Source: Aestuariibacter salexigens DSM 15300
GTDB lineage: Bacteria; Pseudomonadota; Gammaproteobacteria; Enterobacterales; Alteromonadaceae
NCBI RefSeq assembly: GCF_000429145.1
Contig: NZ_AUBH01000002.1
Span: forward strand, 1 to 64,000
Direction of reading: 5' to 3'
DNA length: 64,000 nt
Both the position numbers and the translations under genes were made by a program. The notes below the pieces were generated by a model. The model was given only the letters and a program-made list of their open reading frames with translations, searched no databases and had not been told where the DNA came from. Below, one piece after another: positions 1 through 8,021 of the stretch. The stretch's first letter is position 1, and every line of letters starts with the position of its first letter.

Positions 1-329
<329 letters not shown>

Positions 330-446
330 ACAACGCCAAAATGGTTTTGGTGTTGTGTGAGCAACATGACAAGCTAATAAGACGATAGAGTGGATACTCT
401 AGACGATTGAGCTGATATCAGAATTCCAAATAGTTAAACCAGTTTA

Positions 447-564
447 TGCCTGACGGCAATAGCGACACGGTACCACCTGACTCCATTCCGAACTCAGAAG
501 TGAAACGTGTTAGCGGCGATGGTAGTGTGGGGTTTCCCCATGTGAGAGTAGCACACCGTCAGGC
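447..564 (+). rRNA. rrf: 5S ribosomal RNA
   Basis: About 118 nt beginning TGCCTGACGG and ending CCGTCAGGC, so the ends form the closing helix of 5S rRNA. The internal segments CCACCTGA, CCGAACTCAGAAGTGAAAC and GGTAGTGTGGGG are the conserved 5S loops. It is the last gene of the rrn operon and an intrinsic terminator follows immediately. Confidence 0.96.
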
Positions 565-584
565 TCCTATTCGAAAACAAAGAA

Positions 585-606
585 CCCAGCGAAAGCTGGG
601 TTTTTT
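585..606 (+). terminator. rrn operon intrinsic terminator
   Basis: CCCAGC-GAAA-GCTGGG hairpin (585-600) with a GNRA-type tetraloop, followed by six T (601-606) and further T-rich sequence. It lies 20 nt after the 5S gene. Confidence 0.92.
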
Positions 607-611
607 GTTTT

Positions 612-1006
612 TGGTTAGCAACTTACGTTGCTATCCTCATGCCAAACCAAATCCATGGATAGACAAAGAGAGAAGTGCTCTGCGTAACTTCACTTTTTTA
701 AACCCTCCATGGTGCCTGGTTACAGCTCGGCCATCCACGGCCTCGCGTTCATCGCTTTCGGCGTGCCACTGGCACTCCTCATGCTTCTTCGAAGCACCGC
801 TCTTCACCCCCATGTAGAGGGCACTTTCATAAACGGGTAAGTAGATGCCGGAGAGTTGCTGCGCAACTTCCGGCATGACCGAAGGGGTAGGCAACCTTCG
901 GTATGACGAGGTTTGCAATGCACCTGCCGGTATGACAAAAGCTCGTCATGCTCGCGTGCTCTTGGCGGGCATCTTTGTTCTTAGGCAATAATCGGTTTGT
1001 GAGGTC
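612..1006. repeat. Gene-free stretch with REP-like palindromes
   Basis: No convincing gene is seen in about 395 nt; the ORFs here have no recognisable features. It holds a long imperfect inverted repeat at 845-876 (ATGCCGGA...TCCGGCAT, one unpaired base in the left arm). This is followed by a second hairpin CCGAAGG...CCTTCGG at 879-901 and further CCGGTATGAC / GTCATGC words. Similar GTCATGCCGGC words recur at 13.1-13.2 kb, and GCCGGC palindromes at 52.58 kb, suggesting a dispersed intergenic repeat family. Confidence 0.5.
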
Positions 1007-1462
1007 TTACAGATCTTTTGGCAAAAATGGTACGGAGTGTAAGTGACTGATAATCGCATCATGGTCGATGCTCACATTAAACGTATCTAACCATGCCAAT
1101 GCCGAACTCAAGTCATCAAAGAACTCGTGCGTTGTTCCGGCTTCTGTATAGCAGTTCTGCAATTGGCTCTTGATGGTAGATTTAATATCCGAATCACATA
1201 TAACGATTGCTAATGCTTGTAGGCCGAGTTTCTGTCTAATTTTTGATTGAGACAAAAAAATATCAAAAGTAGAAGGAGGCATAATCGCTTCGCCGGCTAG
1301 GCAGCTAATCTGTGCCCAAGGGTTTGTCATGTCGACTTGCTTCATGACCTCGGCTAATTCACGACAACCATTTTTCATGGCTTCATCATTCCAGGGACCC
1401 CTTGCGGCGAATGTAATCACCTGGCCGCAAGTCGTAGATAAAAATTGTCCGTGTTCGCGCAT
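1007..1462 (-). CDS. STAS/SpoIIAA-like protein
   Basis: 151 aa, soluble, with no signal peptide or membrane segment. The N-terminal stretch (MREHGQFLSTTCGQVITFAARGPWNDE is the general form, residues 1-27) followed by alternating strand/helix pattern resembles SpoIIAA-like STAS/SEC14-type proteins found in many gammaproteobacteria. Their function is undefined; they are thought to bind ligands or partner proteins. It is transcribed divergently from the hvfA-like gene across a ~208 nt AT-rich intergenic region. There is no evidence in sequence that the two are functionally linked. Family assignment is from overall pattern only. Confidence 0.55.
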   Translation of the reverse strand: MREHGQFLSTTCGQVITFAARGPWNDEAMKNGCRELAEVMKQVDMTNPWAQISCLAGEAIMPPSTFDIFLSQSKIRQKLGLQALAIVICDSDIKSTIKSQLQNCYTEAGTTHEFFDDLSSALAWLDTFNVSIDHDAIISHLHSVPFLPKDL

Positions 1463-1559
1463 CGGTAATGCTTACTTCGTAATATAATTTAACCCAACGA
1501 TATATTTATAGAGTATACATCATTAATTAATAACGTATCTTATCTTGCTAAGTGTGGTA

Positions 1560-1589
1560 TTGAACGCAATTTCTAAAAAGTTTTAAAAT
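1560..1589 (+). promoter_or_regulatory. Candidate sigma-70 promoter for the hvfABC cluster
   Basis: TTGAAC (1560-1565), an 18-nt spacer and TAAAAT (1584-1589) lie in AT-rich DNA about 80 nt upstream of the precursor gene. The match is reasonable but such matches occur by chance in AT-rich DNA; other placements are possible. Confidence 0.35.
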
Positions 1590-1627
1590 TTTGTGAAATA
1601 TTTAATTCAGAGTCTAGTTCTTACATA

Positions 1628-1650
1628 CTGACAGGTCAGAACATTTGTTC
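1628..1650. promoter_or_regulatory. Two abutting perfect dyads upstream of hvfA (candidate operator)
   Basis: CTGAC-AG-GTCAG (1628-1639) and GAACA-TT-TGTTC (1639-1650) are two perfect 12-bp palindromes sharing one base. They lie between the candidate promoter and the Shine-Dalgarno AAAGGA (1657-1662). The placement suits an operator or a 5'UTR hairpin pair. No known regulator consensus is recognised. Confidence 0.35.
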
Positions 1651-1670
1651 ATCTATAAAGGAATCAGTTT

Positions 1671-2291
1671 ATGAAACAGGTTAAGAAATCTACCATCGCT
1701 ACTGCACTGGGTGCAGTTGTTATTGGTTCGCTCGGCGCAGCGAATGTGAATGCTACCGAAAGTCCGTTTGGCATAGAAACGCTGGAGTCTGGTTATATGA
1801 TGATCGCCGCTGAAGGTAAATGTGGTGGCGATAAGGCTAAAAAGGAAGGCAAATGCGGAGGCGACAAAGCCAAGAAAGAAGGCAAATGTGGCGAAGGCAA
1901 ATGCGGTGGTGACAAAGCCAAGAAAGAAGGTAAGTGTGGCGAAGGCAAGTGCGGTGGCGACAAGGCCATGAAAGAGGGCAAGTGCGGCGAGGGCAAATGC
2001 GGCGGCGCTAAGGCCATGAAGGAAGGTAAATGTGGCGAAGGCAAATGTGGTGGCGACAAAGCCAAAGCACATGCGAAAGCCATGAAAGAAGGTAAGTGTG
2101 GCGAAGGTAAATGCGGCGGTGACAAAGCGCAGGGTAAAGCACACGCTTACGGTCATGACAAAGCCAAAAAAGAAGGCAAATGTGGAGAGGGTAAGTGCGG
2201 AGGCGATAAAGCCAAAGCACATGCTAAAGGCCATGATAAAGCCAAGAAAGAAGGTAAGTGCGGTGAAGGAAAATGTGGCGGTATGGCGTAA
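1671..2291 (+). CDS. hvfA: HvfA-type RiPP precursor with 16 EGKCG motifs
   Basis: 206 aa. Residues 1-28 form a clear Sec signal peptide (basic KK, hydrophobic core, cleavage after NVNA). After a short linker, residues ~48-204 are an array of sixteen EGKCG pentapeptides separated by GDKAKK/AHAK-type spacers. All sixteen cysteines of the protein are in these motifs and the leader has none. This is the architecture of HvfA/Gig-type precursors, whose EGKCG cysteines are converted to copper-binding thiooxazole/oxazolone-type groups by a DUF692 enzyme (family knowledge). The start is supported by AAAGGA eight bases upstream. The modifying enzyme HvfB and partner HvfC follow on the same strand. Lys/Gly/Cys richness creates long antisense ORFs that are artefacts. 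Product structure and metal binding are inferred. Confidence 0.9.
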   Translation: MKQVKKSTIATALGAVVIGSLGAANVNATESPFGIETLESGYMMIAAEGKCGGDKAKKEGKCGGDKAKKEGKCGEGKCGGDKAKKEGKCGEGKCGGDKAMKEGKCGEGKCGGAKAMKEGKCGEGKCGGDKAKAHAKAMKEGKCGEGKCGGDKAQGKAHAYGHDKAKKEGKCGEGKCGGDKAKAHAKGHDKAKKEGKCGEGKCGGMA

Positions 2292-2309
2292 GCCTGCACC
2301 CGCTAGCGG

Positions 2310-2336
2310 GGCCGGCAATGCCGGCCTTTTGTTTTT
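2310..2336 (+). terminator. Terminator-like hairpin between hvfA and hvfB (likely attenuator)
   Basis: Perfect 7-bp stem GGCCGGC-AAT-GCCGGCC (2310-2326) followed by TTTTGTTTTT (2327-2336), 18 nt after the hvfA stop codon and 8 nt before the first hvfB start. It is preceded by a second dyad CCCGCTAGCGGG (2299-2310). hvfBC have no evident promoter of their own, so partial read-through is the likely arrangement. It would give far more precursor mRNA than enzyme mRNA. Confidence 0.8.
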
Positions 2337-2344
2337 AGTGATGA

Positions 2345-3223
2345 ATGTTCGATTCACATAGGGCTTATTCACATATGCCACAATTGTTATCCGGAGTGGG
2401 CTTGGGATTACGCCGGGAGATGCTTGGTGAACTCTTGCCTGATATTCCACAACAGGTCGACTTTTGGGAAGTTGCACCTGAGAACTGGATCCCTTTGGGA
2501 GGCAGGTTTCAAAAGCAATTATCTACGTTTACCCAGCAGTGTAACTTCGTTACCCATGGCCTCTCGCTTTCAATCGGCAGTCCTGCTCCACTTGATGTTA
2601 AATTCGTGAAAGAAATCAAAGATTTTTTAGAGCAGCACAATATTCTCTATTACAGTGAACATCTCAGCTATTGTTCTGGTGAAGGTCATATGTATGACCT
2701 TATGCCTATCCCTTTCACAGAAGATGCTATCAGTCACGTATCAGACAGAATAAAGCAGGTTCAGGATATTCTTGAGCGTCCCCTGGTGATCGAAAACGTA
2801 TCTTATTATGCGGCTCCAGGTCAGCAGATGTCAGAACTTGAGTTTACCCTGGGTGTACTGGAAAAAGCTGACTGTCTAATGCTCCTCGATGTGAATAATG
2901 TGTATGTCAATTCGATAAACCACGGGTACGACCCGAAAGAGTTTTTACGCGCTATTCCAAGTAACAAAATAGTCTATGGACACATCGCCGGGCATTTTGA
3001 CGAAGACGATGATCTGAAAGTCGACACCCATGGTGCGGATGTGATTGAGCCGGTATGGAAACTCCTGGAGAAGGCATACTCGATCCATGGTGTGTTCCCA
3101 ACACTGCTTGAACGCGACTTTAATATTCCCCCTTTGCCTGATTTGCTTCGTGAGGTAGAGCGCATCAAGCAGATACAACAAGCTTATTTACCCACAAGTA
3201 ATCGCGATCGTCAGGCATCATGA
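2345..3223 (+). CDS. hvfB: HvfB-like DUF692/MNIO-family RiPP-modifying enzyme
   Basis: 292 aa, cytosolic, TIM-barrel-like multinuclear non-heme iron oxygenase family (DUF692). Typical family blocks are all present. They are GVGLGLRRE and FWEVAPENWI near the N terminus, THGLSLSIGS, YYSEHLSYC, LVIENVSYY, LLLDVNNVYVN, YGHIAGH and LLERDFNIP. The His, Glu, Asp and Asn in these blocks correspond to the metal ligands known for the family. It is expected to oxidise the EGKCG cysteines of the precursor. The start is uncertain: ATG 2345 is kept, but ATG 2375 has an AGGG 11 nt upstream and would give 282 aa. Its last codon overlaps the hvfC start (ATGA). Confidence 0.9.
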   Translation: MFDSHRAYSHMPQLLSGVGLGLRREMLGELLPDIPQQVDFWEVAPENWIPLGGRFQKQLSTFTQQCNFVTHGLSLSIGSPAPLDVKFVKEIKDFLEQHNILYYSEHLSYCSGEGHMYDLMPIPFTEDAISHVSDRIKQVQDILERPLVIENVSYYAAPGQQMSELEFTLGVLEKADCLMLLDVNNVYVNSINHGYDPKEFLRAIPSNKIVYGHIAGHFDEDDDLKVDTHGADVIEPVWKLLEKAYSIHGVFPTLLERDFNIPPLPDLLREVERIKQIQQAYLPTSNRDRQAS

Positions 3224-3957
3224 GTTCTTTTTCCCATACCCAACAGGCGTTCATGCGTCATATTCGAGATCCCGAACGTCATCAATTTGATGGGGGCATA
3301 GAGGAGCGTCGATTAAAGATTTATCGTGAACTGTTTTTCAACAATATTCTTGGATTTTTACAAAACGGCTTTCCTGTGCTGCACGAGGTGATTGGTGAAC
3401 AGAATATGCAGCGGTTGGCCAGAGGGTTTTTTGCAGAGCACGATTGCCGTTCGCCTTATTTCGTAGAAATCAGTAAAGAATTTGTAGAATACCTCGCCAA
3501 CGAATATGAACGACAAGACCAAGACCCAGTCTTTCTAGCAGAACTCGCACACTACGAGTGGATGGAGTTAGACGTGAGTACACGTAAAGATTCTATTGAC
3601 GACAGAGTGTGGCGTGAACAACAAGTGAATTGTGTGAGCTTTTCGCCACTCGCATCATTAGTTAGTTATCCATTCCCCGTGCATCAAATACGTGCAGACT
3701 TTATGCCTGAAGAGCCCGCTGAACCTACCTATCTCGTGATATTCAGACAAACGGATGACGAGGTTAAGTTCATCGTTGTTACGCCTGCGACGGCATTGTT
3801 ACTGAATATTGTTGAACAGTATCCAAGTATAACCGTGAGTTCACTGATAGAGCATATGTCCCAGGCAATGCCTCAAATATCTGCGGAGCAGCTTACAAAA
3901 AGCCTGGGCGATACTATGACTCAACTGTTGTCCCAGCAGATTTTATTGCCCGACTAG
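3220..3957 (+). CDS. hvfC: HvfC-like DUF2063 partner protein
   Basis: 245 aa. The N-terminal ~90 residues match the DUF2063 (HvfC/BufC N-terminal) pattern: QQAFMRHIRDPE, RLKIYRELFFNNILGFL and FPVLHEVIG, then FFAEH with SPYFVEISKEFVEYL. The C-terminal half is a less conserved domain. Proteins of this family bind the DUF692 enzyme and present the precursor leader. The ATGA overlap with hvfB implies translational coupling and a 1:1 complex. A GGGCTG-TTATTT-CAGCCC hairpin without a T-run begins at the stop codon (3956-3973). No DoxX-like HvfD gene follows, unlike many hvf/gig operons. Confidence 0.87.
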   Translation: MSSFSHTQQAFMRHIRDPERHQFDGGIEERRLKIYRELFFNNILGFLQNGFPVLHEVIGEQNMQRLARGFFAEHDCRSPYFVEISKEFVEYLANEYERQDQDPVFLAELAHYEWMELDVSTRKDSIDDRVWREQQVNCVSFSPLASLVSYPFPVHQIRADFMPEEPAEPTYLVIFRQTDDEVKFIVVTPATALLLNIVEQYPSITVSSLIEHMSQAMPQISAEQLTKSLGDTMTQLLSQQILLPD

Positions 3958-4024
3958 GGCTGTTATTTCAGCCCTCATTGGATTACCATTTGCGACCTGA
4001 TTTTGACACTCAGTGGAACTCATA

Positions 4025-4153
4025 ATGGCAGACGATCAGAACTTCAAAGAAGTTTACAACGTATGGTATTTCCTCGGTGCAGTCGCTACGCTAGTCGCGC
4101 TCCCGCTTATGCACGTTATCCTTGGTTGGTTGACTTTCTTTTTCGGCGTGTAA
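4025..4153 (+). CDS. Small single-span membrane protein (42 aa)
   Basis: Begins [20 protein letters not shown] and ends LTFFFGV. A short charged N terminus is followed by one or two closely packed hydrophobic stretches (residues ~15-42). It lies between hvfC and apt on the same strand, 34 nt before apt. A GGA sits 9 nt upstream of the ATG but is not a strong ribosome site. No function is recognised. It could belong to either the hvf cluster or the apt transcript. Confidence 0.55.
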   Translation: MADDQNFKEVYNVWYFLGAVATLVALPLMHVILGWLTFFFGV

Positions 4154-4187
4154 ACCGCATCTAAGCTCACGATATTTAAGGATTGCT

Positions 4188-4724
4188 GTGTCTTCTGATT
4201 ATATTAAGTCGGTAATTAAGACTATCCCGGATTATCCTAAGCCAGGCATCTTATTCAGAGATGTTACGTCGGTGCTGGAAGATCACGATGCCTACACCGA
4301 AGTATTAAAGAAGATGGTAGAGCGCTTTGCTCCCATGAACTTCGATAAGGTTGCTGGCACCGAAGCCAGAGGGTTCCTGTTTGGTGCCCCGTTAGCTATC
4401 GAGCTTGGTGTAGGGTTTATACCCGTCAGGAAACCCAATAAGCTGCCCAGGGAAACGATAAGCGAGACTTACGAGCTTGAATATGGCATGGATACGTTGG
4501 AAATACACAAAGACGCAGTAAAAGAAGGTGAGAAGGTGTTGATGATCGACGATCTTCTCGCAACCGGAGGAACCATGGTTGCCACTGCTAATTTGATCAG
4601 ACGTCTCGGTGGTATCGTTGAACACGCAGGGTTTGTTATCACCCTGCCTGATATTGGTGGTGAGCAGAAGCTCAACGAAATAGGTGTGGATTGTTTCGCA
4701 ATCTGCGCATTTGAAGGTCACTAA
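4188..4724 (+). CDS. apt: Adenine phosphoribosyltransferase
   Basis: 178 aa. Converts adenine and PRPP to AMP in purine salvage. The PRPP-binding motif [14 protein letters not shown] lies at residues 117-130, and the family N terminus ([15 protein letters not shown]) and [11 protein letters not shown] loop are present. The length is normal. It starts at GTG 4188 with AAGGA (4178-4182) five nt upstream, and no upstream ATG fits. dnaX begins 5 nt after the stop, so the two are probably co-transcribed as in E. coli. Confidence 0.95.
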   Translation: MSSDYIKSVIKTIPDYPKPGILFRDVTSVLEDHDAYTEVLKKMVERFAPMNFDKVAGTEARGFLFGAPLAIELGVGFIPVRKPNKLPRETISETYELEYGMDTLEIHKDAVKEGEKVLMIDDLLATGGTMVATANLIRRLGGIVEHAGFVITLPDIGGEQKLNEIGVDCFAICAFEGH

Positions 4725-4729
4725 CACGG

Positions 4730-6907
4730 ATGAGTTATCAGGTCCTGGCACGCAAGTGGCGTCCAAATACATTCGCTGAATTGGTTGGACAAGAACACGT
4801 CGTCGCCGCTATCTCTAACGCACTTGATAACAATCGATTACACCATGCTTATCTTTTTACCGGCACCCGTGGAGTGGGTAAAACAACCATTGCGCGAATA
4901 TTTGCCAAAAGCCTGAATTGTGAAACCGGAATGAGCGCCACGCCCTGTGGGCAATGTGGTACCTGCCAGGAAATAGAACAGGGCAATTACGTTGATTTGC
5001 TTGAAATTGACGCCGCTTCCCGGACCAAGGTCGAAGACACCCGTGAGCTGCTTGATAACGTTCAGTACAAGCCGACGCGAGGACAATATAAAGTCTATCT
5101 GATAGACGAAGTGCATATGTTGTCCAAGCATAGCTTCAATGCCCTGCTCAAAACGCTTGAAGAGCCACCGCCACATGTGAAATTCCTACTGGCGACGACG
5201 GATCCTCAAAAGCTGCCTATCACGATATTGTCACGTTGTCTGCAGTTTAACCTTAAAGCTCTTTCCAGAGAGCAAATCAGCTCACAGCTAGAGCACGTTC
5301 TTGGTCACGAGAATATTGTCTTTGAGCAAAACGCACTGGCGCAATTAGCGAGAGCTGCACAAGGAAGTATGCGGGATGCGCTGTCACTGACAGATCAGGC
5401 TATTGCGCAAGGCAACAATGTCGTCAGCCTGCAGGTCGTCACTGACATGCTGGGGCTGATGGACAAAGGTCAGGTCATTAAGTTACTTCACGCCGTAGTA
5501 AGCGGCGAGCAGACAAAGGTGTTCGAGATAGTAGAACAACTGGCTGCACTGGCGCCTGACTTCCAGCACGTGTTAGCGGAAATGCAAAGTCTCCTGCACC
5601 AAATTGCGCTGACGCAGTTTGTACCAGATGCCTGCAAGCTCGAGACGATACATGCAAAAGCGATTTACACCTTAAGTAAAAGTGTCGCGCCTGAACTGGT
5701 ACAGTTGCTTTATCAGATTGCTTTGCAGGGACGAAAAGACCTGCCACATGCCGCTGATCCTCGCAGCGGATTTGATATGACCCTGTTACGTATGCTGGCG
5801 TTTAAGCCGGACGGCGTAAGCTTACCGCCACAAGAGTTGACAGCAGCGTCGCCTCGGTCAACGTCAGTATCTTCGCAAGGCGATGATGTCTATACTTCGT
5901 CACCGCCAGCGGATGAACAACAAAGTGAACCAGCAACCGATGATCACTCCCACTACGACGTGCAGGCATTGGAAGATGAGCAACAGCATATAATCGACGA
6001 GTCCCAGCAGTGGCGCAACGAGCCACCTATGTCTGAGCCTGACTATGCCGCAGCACAGCCGCAGCCAGAATCTCAACCTGAGACAGTAAGCGAAACATCG
6101 ACGGAACAGAACAGACTCAGCGCACTTGAGCAAATGCTGGCGCTCAAACAAAAGCTCAAATCAGGCACTGATAATGTGGAGGACGCCTCCCCGTCAAAAA
6201 AGCCTGATGCCGATGCTCAACCGGATGATGTGGCCGACACACAACCGGTAAAGCCACTCGCAGCCGAGCCCGCGCTTAACGCGCAGACTCAACCCAATGT
6301 AGAATCCAATGAACTCGCTCCAGCGCAGGTATCCGGCGACGAAGATCTGCCTCCCTGGCTAACCGAACCGCTTCCTGAATCAGACCGGTACATTCCCCCA
6401 GAAAGAAATGAGCAATCGTTTGAGCAGCCGGTTCAGGTTGATTCTCATGCGCATTTGAATGATAGCGTCACCACGATAGTGGACAAAGAAGTGCCGGCAT
6501 TTCTGCAATCCGGCGACAAGGTGGTTAACGCGAGGCAGCTGGATAAATGGGCGGATATGATAGAGCACATGTCGGTAGAGGCATTAACCAAGCAGCTCGC
6601 CTTACATTCAAGCATGTCTATGAATGGCAATACGGTTGAGTTACTGCTCAGTCAGGATAAAGGCCATCTTGATACCGAGCCGGCCCGCGCGCAACTGGCG
6701 CATGCGTTGAGTAAGGCGCTAGACCGGAATATAACGCTAGACGTACGTCTTGGTGAGCCTGCCAATACGCCTTACGCATTGCAGCGTGAAATTGAGCGTG
6801 TACGTCAGGAATATGCGGTGAGCGTCGTCAATGAAGATGCCACAATCGGAAAACTGCGTGACATGTTTGCCGCTGAAGTAATACAGGACTCGATAAAACC
6901 ACGTTAG
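4730..6907 (+). CDS. dnaX: DNA polymerase III subunit tau (and gamma by frameshift)
   Basis: 725 aa. Clamp-loader ATPase: Walker A GTRGVGKT (residues ~45-52), four zinc-binding cysteines (C64, C73, C76, C79), Walker B/DExH LIDEVH, and the SRC sensor motif after LPITILSRC. A low-complexity Pro/Gln/Asp-rich linker (about 370-560) precedes the C-terminal tau-specific domains that bind DnaB and polymerase alpha. A programmed -1 frameshift site at 6196-6202 would yield a 492-residue gamma form. It follows apt by 5 nt and precedes ybaB and recR, the conserved E. coli order. Confidence 0.96.
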   Translation: MSYQVLARKWRPNTFAELVGQEHVVAAISNALDNNRLHHAYLFTGTRGVGKTTIARIFAKSLNCETGMSATPCGQCGTCQEIEQGNYVDLLEIDAASRTKVEDTRELLDNVQYKPTRGQYKVYLIDEVHMLSKHSFNALLKTLEEPPPHVKFLLATTDPQKLPITILSRCLQFNLKALSREQISSQLEHVLGHENIVFEQNALAQLARAAQGSMRDALSLTDQAIAQGNNVVSLQVVTDMLGLMDKGQVIKLLHAVVSGEQTKVFEIVEQLAALAPDFQHVLAEMQSLLHQIALTQFVPDACKLETIHAKAIYTLSKSVAPELVQLLYQIALQGRKDLPHAADPRSGFDMTLLRMLAFKPDGVSLPPQELTAASPRSTSVSSQGDDVYTSSPPADEQQSEPATDDHSHYDVQALEDEQQHIIDESQQWRNEPPMSEPDYAAAQPQPESQPETVSETSTEQNRLSALEQMLALKQKLKSGTDNVEDASPSKKPDADAQPDDVADTQPVKPLAAEPALNAQTQPNVESNELAPAQVSGDEDLPPWLTEPLPESDRYIPPERNEQSFEQPVQVDSHAHLNDSVTTIVDKEVPAFLQSGDKVVNARQLDKWADMIEHMSVEALTKQLALHSSMSMNGNTVELLLSQDKGHLDTEPARAQLAHALSKALDRNITLDVRLGEPANTPYALQREIERVRQEYAVSVVNEDATIGKLRDMFAAEVIQDSIKPR
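6178..6249 (+). promoter_or_regulatory. dnaX programmed -1 ribosomal frameshift signal
   Basis: The slippery heptamer A-AAA-AAG (6196-6202) is in the phase needed for tandem slippage (zero-frame TCA AAA AAG). After a -1 slip the next codons are GCC TGA (6202-6207), so translation stops one residue later, as in E. coli dnaX. A Shine-Dalgarno-like GGAGGA (6178-6183) lies 12 nt upstream, where E. coli has its stimulator. A weak downstream stem ACCGG...CCGGT with inner TGTG/CACA (6220-6249) may act as the pause element, but it is further away than in E. coli. Confidence 0.85.
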
Positions 6908-6953
6908 GTGGGTTTTCGTATCAGAACCAATCAACTTATGAGAGAGAAACGTT

Positions 6954-7280
6954 ATGTTTAAAGGCGGAATGGGTAACATCATGAAGCAGGCGCAACAAAT
7001 GCAGGAGCGCATGCAGAAATCTCAGGAAGAACTGGCCAGCATCGAAGTGACCGGAGAGGCTGGCGCAGGTATGGTTAAGGTAACGATGACCTGTAATCAC
7101 AATGTGCGCCGTGTAGAAATTGACCCATCTTTGATGGACGATGACAAAGATATGGTGGAGGATCTTGTCGCAGCAGCCTGTAATGACGCGGTGCGTCGTG
7201 TGCAGGAAACCAGCAAAGAAAAAATGGCTGAAATCACCGGTGGAATGCCTCTTCCTCCTGGCTTTAAGATGCCGTTCTAA
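6954..7280 (+). CDS. ybaB: YbaB/EbfC nucleoid-associated protein
   Basis: 108 aa. Small DNA-binding dimer of the YbaB/EbfC family. The start [20 protein letters not shown], the long N-terminal helix, central [15 protein letters not shown] strand and C-terminal [13 protein letters not shown] are typical, and the length is normal. It lies 46 nt after dnaX and 23 nt before recR, the conserved dnaX-ybaB-recR arrangement. Family members bind and compact DNA; a link to recombination with RecR is inferred from synteny. Confidence 0.95.
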   Translation: MFKGGMGNIMKQAQQMQERMQKSQEELASIEVTGEAGAGMVKVTMTCNHNVRRVEIDPSLMDDDKDMVEDLVAAACNDAVRRVQETSKEKMAEITGGMPLPPGFKMPF

Positions 7281-7303
7281 GACGCTAGCGATCGCCCTTA
7301 AAG

Positions 7304-7903
7304 ATGAAAACCACACCTCTTATCAATCAATTGGTTGACGCGTTCAAAGTCCTGCCTGGAGTAGGGAATAAAAGCGCACAACGTATGGCGTATCACCTAC
7401 TTGAGAGAAATCGGGAGGGGGGTATCCAGCTAAGTCAGGTGCTGCATGATGCTATGCAGCACGTCAAACACTGTTCTCAGTGTCGAACGTTTACTGAGGC
7501 TAGCCTGTGCGATATTTGTGCATCACCGACCCGAGCTGACTCCGCGCAGATATGCATTGTTGAATCTCCACAGGATGTACTGGCCATCGAGCAAACTGCT
7601 GAATATAAGGGGTTATACTTCGTACTGATGGGACACCTGTCACCCATAGATGGCGTTGGACCGGCAGAGCTAGGGTTGGATAAGCTCAATGAGCTAATGA
7701 GCAAGGATACGGTCAAAGAAGTGATCCTTGCGACCAACCCAACAGTGGAAGGTGAAGCGACCGCACACTACATCGCGCAGATGTGCAAAAGCCAGGGCGT
7801 TAGAGCAACTCGCATCGCACACGGCGTACCGGTGGGGGGCGAGCTTGAATATATTGATGGTAATACGCTAAGCCGCGCATTATCTGGTCGCTTAGACGTG
7901 TAA
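7304..7903 (+). CDS. recR: Recombination protein RecR
   Basis: 199 aa, full length. Contains the N-terminal helix-hairpin-helix region ([20 protein letters not shown]), the C4 zinc finger ([16 protein letters not shown]) and a Toprim domain ([16 protein letters not shown]...) ending with SRALSGR. With RecO it loads RecA on gapped DNA coated by SSB. It is the last gene of the dnaX-ybaB-recR group; htpG follows with its own heat-shock promoter. Confidence 0.96.
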   Translation: MKTTPLINQLVDAFKVLPGVGNKSAQRMAYHLLERNREGGIQLSQVLHDAMQHVKHCSQCRTFTEASLCDICASPTRADSAQICIVESPQDVLAIEQTAEYKGLYFVLMGHLSPIDGVGPAELGLDKLNELMSKDTVKEVILATNPTVEGEATAHYIAQMCKSQGVRATRIAHGVPVGGELEYIDGNTLSRALSGRLDV

Positions 7904-7948
7904 CGTCGCTCACATTTGATTTATCCTCACAGTTTTTATGGTTAGCCG

Positions 7949-7975
7949 CTTGAAAAGTGGCTAACTGCCCCTACT
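7949..7975 (+). promoter_or_regulatory. Sigma-32 promoter of htpG
   Basis: CTTGAAA (7949-7955), a 12-nt spacer and CCCCTACT (7968-7975) closely match the heat-shock consensus CTTGAAA / CCCCATnT. The element also forms part of a GTTAGCC...GGCTAAC dyad (7941-7965). The predicted transcript start is ~45 nt upstream of the htpG ATG. Confidence 0.75.
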
Positions 7976-8021
7976 TCCTACCTCAACGAACTCTCAACCG
8001 TAATTCAGGAGACACTTGTTT

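Noticed and set aside
330-446. Possible tRNA in the 23S-5S spacer
   Set aside because: No cloverleaf-like arms or T-loop (GGTTCGA) are seen.
446-817. Open frame across the 5S gene and rrn terminator
   Set aside because: It overlaps 5S rRNA and a terminator; not protein coding.
637-918. 93-codon minus-strand frame in the region after the rrn terminator
   Set aside because: It runs over palindromic repeats and has no ribosome site or recognisable sequence.
1806-2282. Regularly spaced DNA repeats that could suggest a CRISPR array
   Set aside because: The repeats are codons of the EGKCG array in one open frame, with no constant-length spacers and no cas genes.
1653-2477. 274-aa antisense reading frame across the precursor gene (and 1793-2125, 2008-2220)
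   Set aside because: They are by-products of the repetitive Lys/Gly/Cys codons on the plus strand; no ribosome site and highly repetitive translation.
3956-3973. GGGCTG...CAGCCC hairpin at the hvfC stop as a terminator
   Set aside because: No T-run follows, so it is not called as an intrinsic terminator; it may only slow decay.
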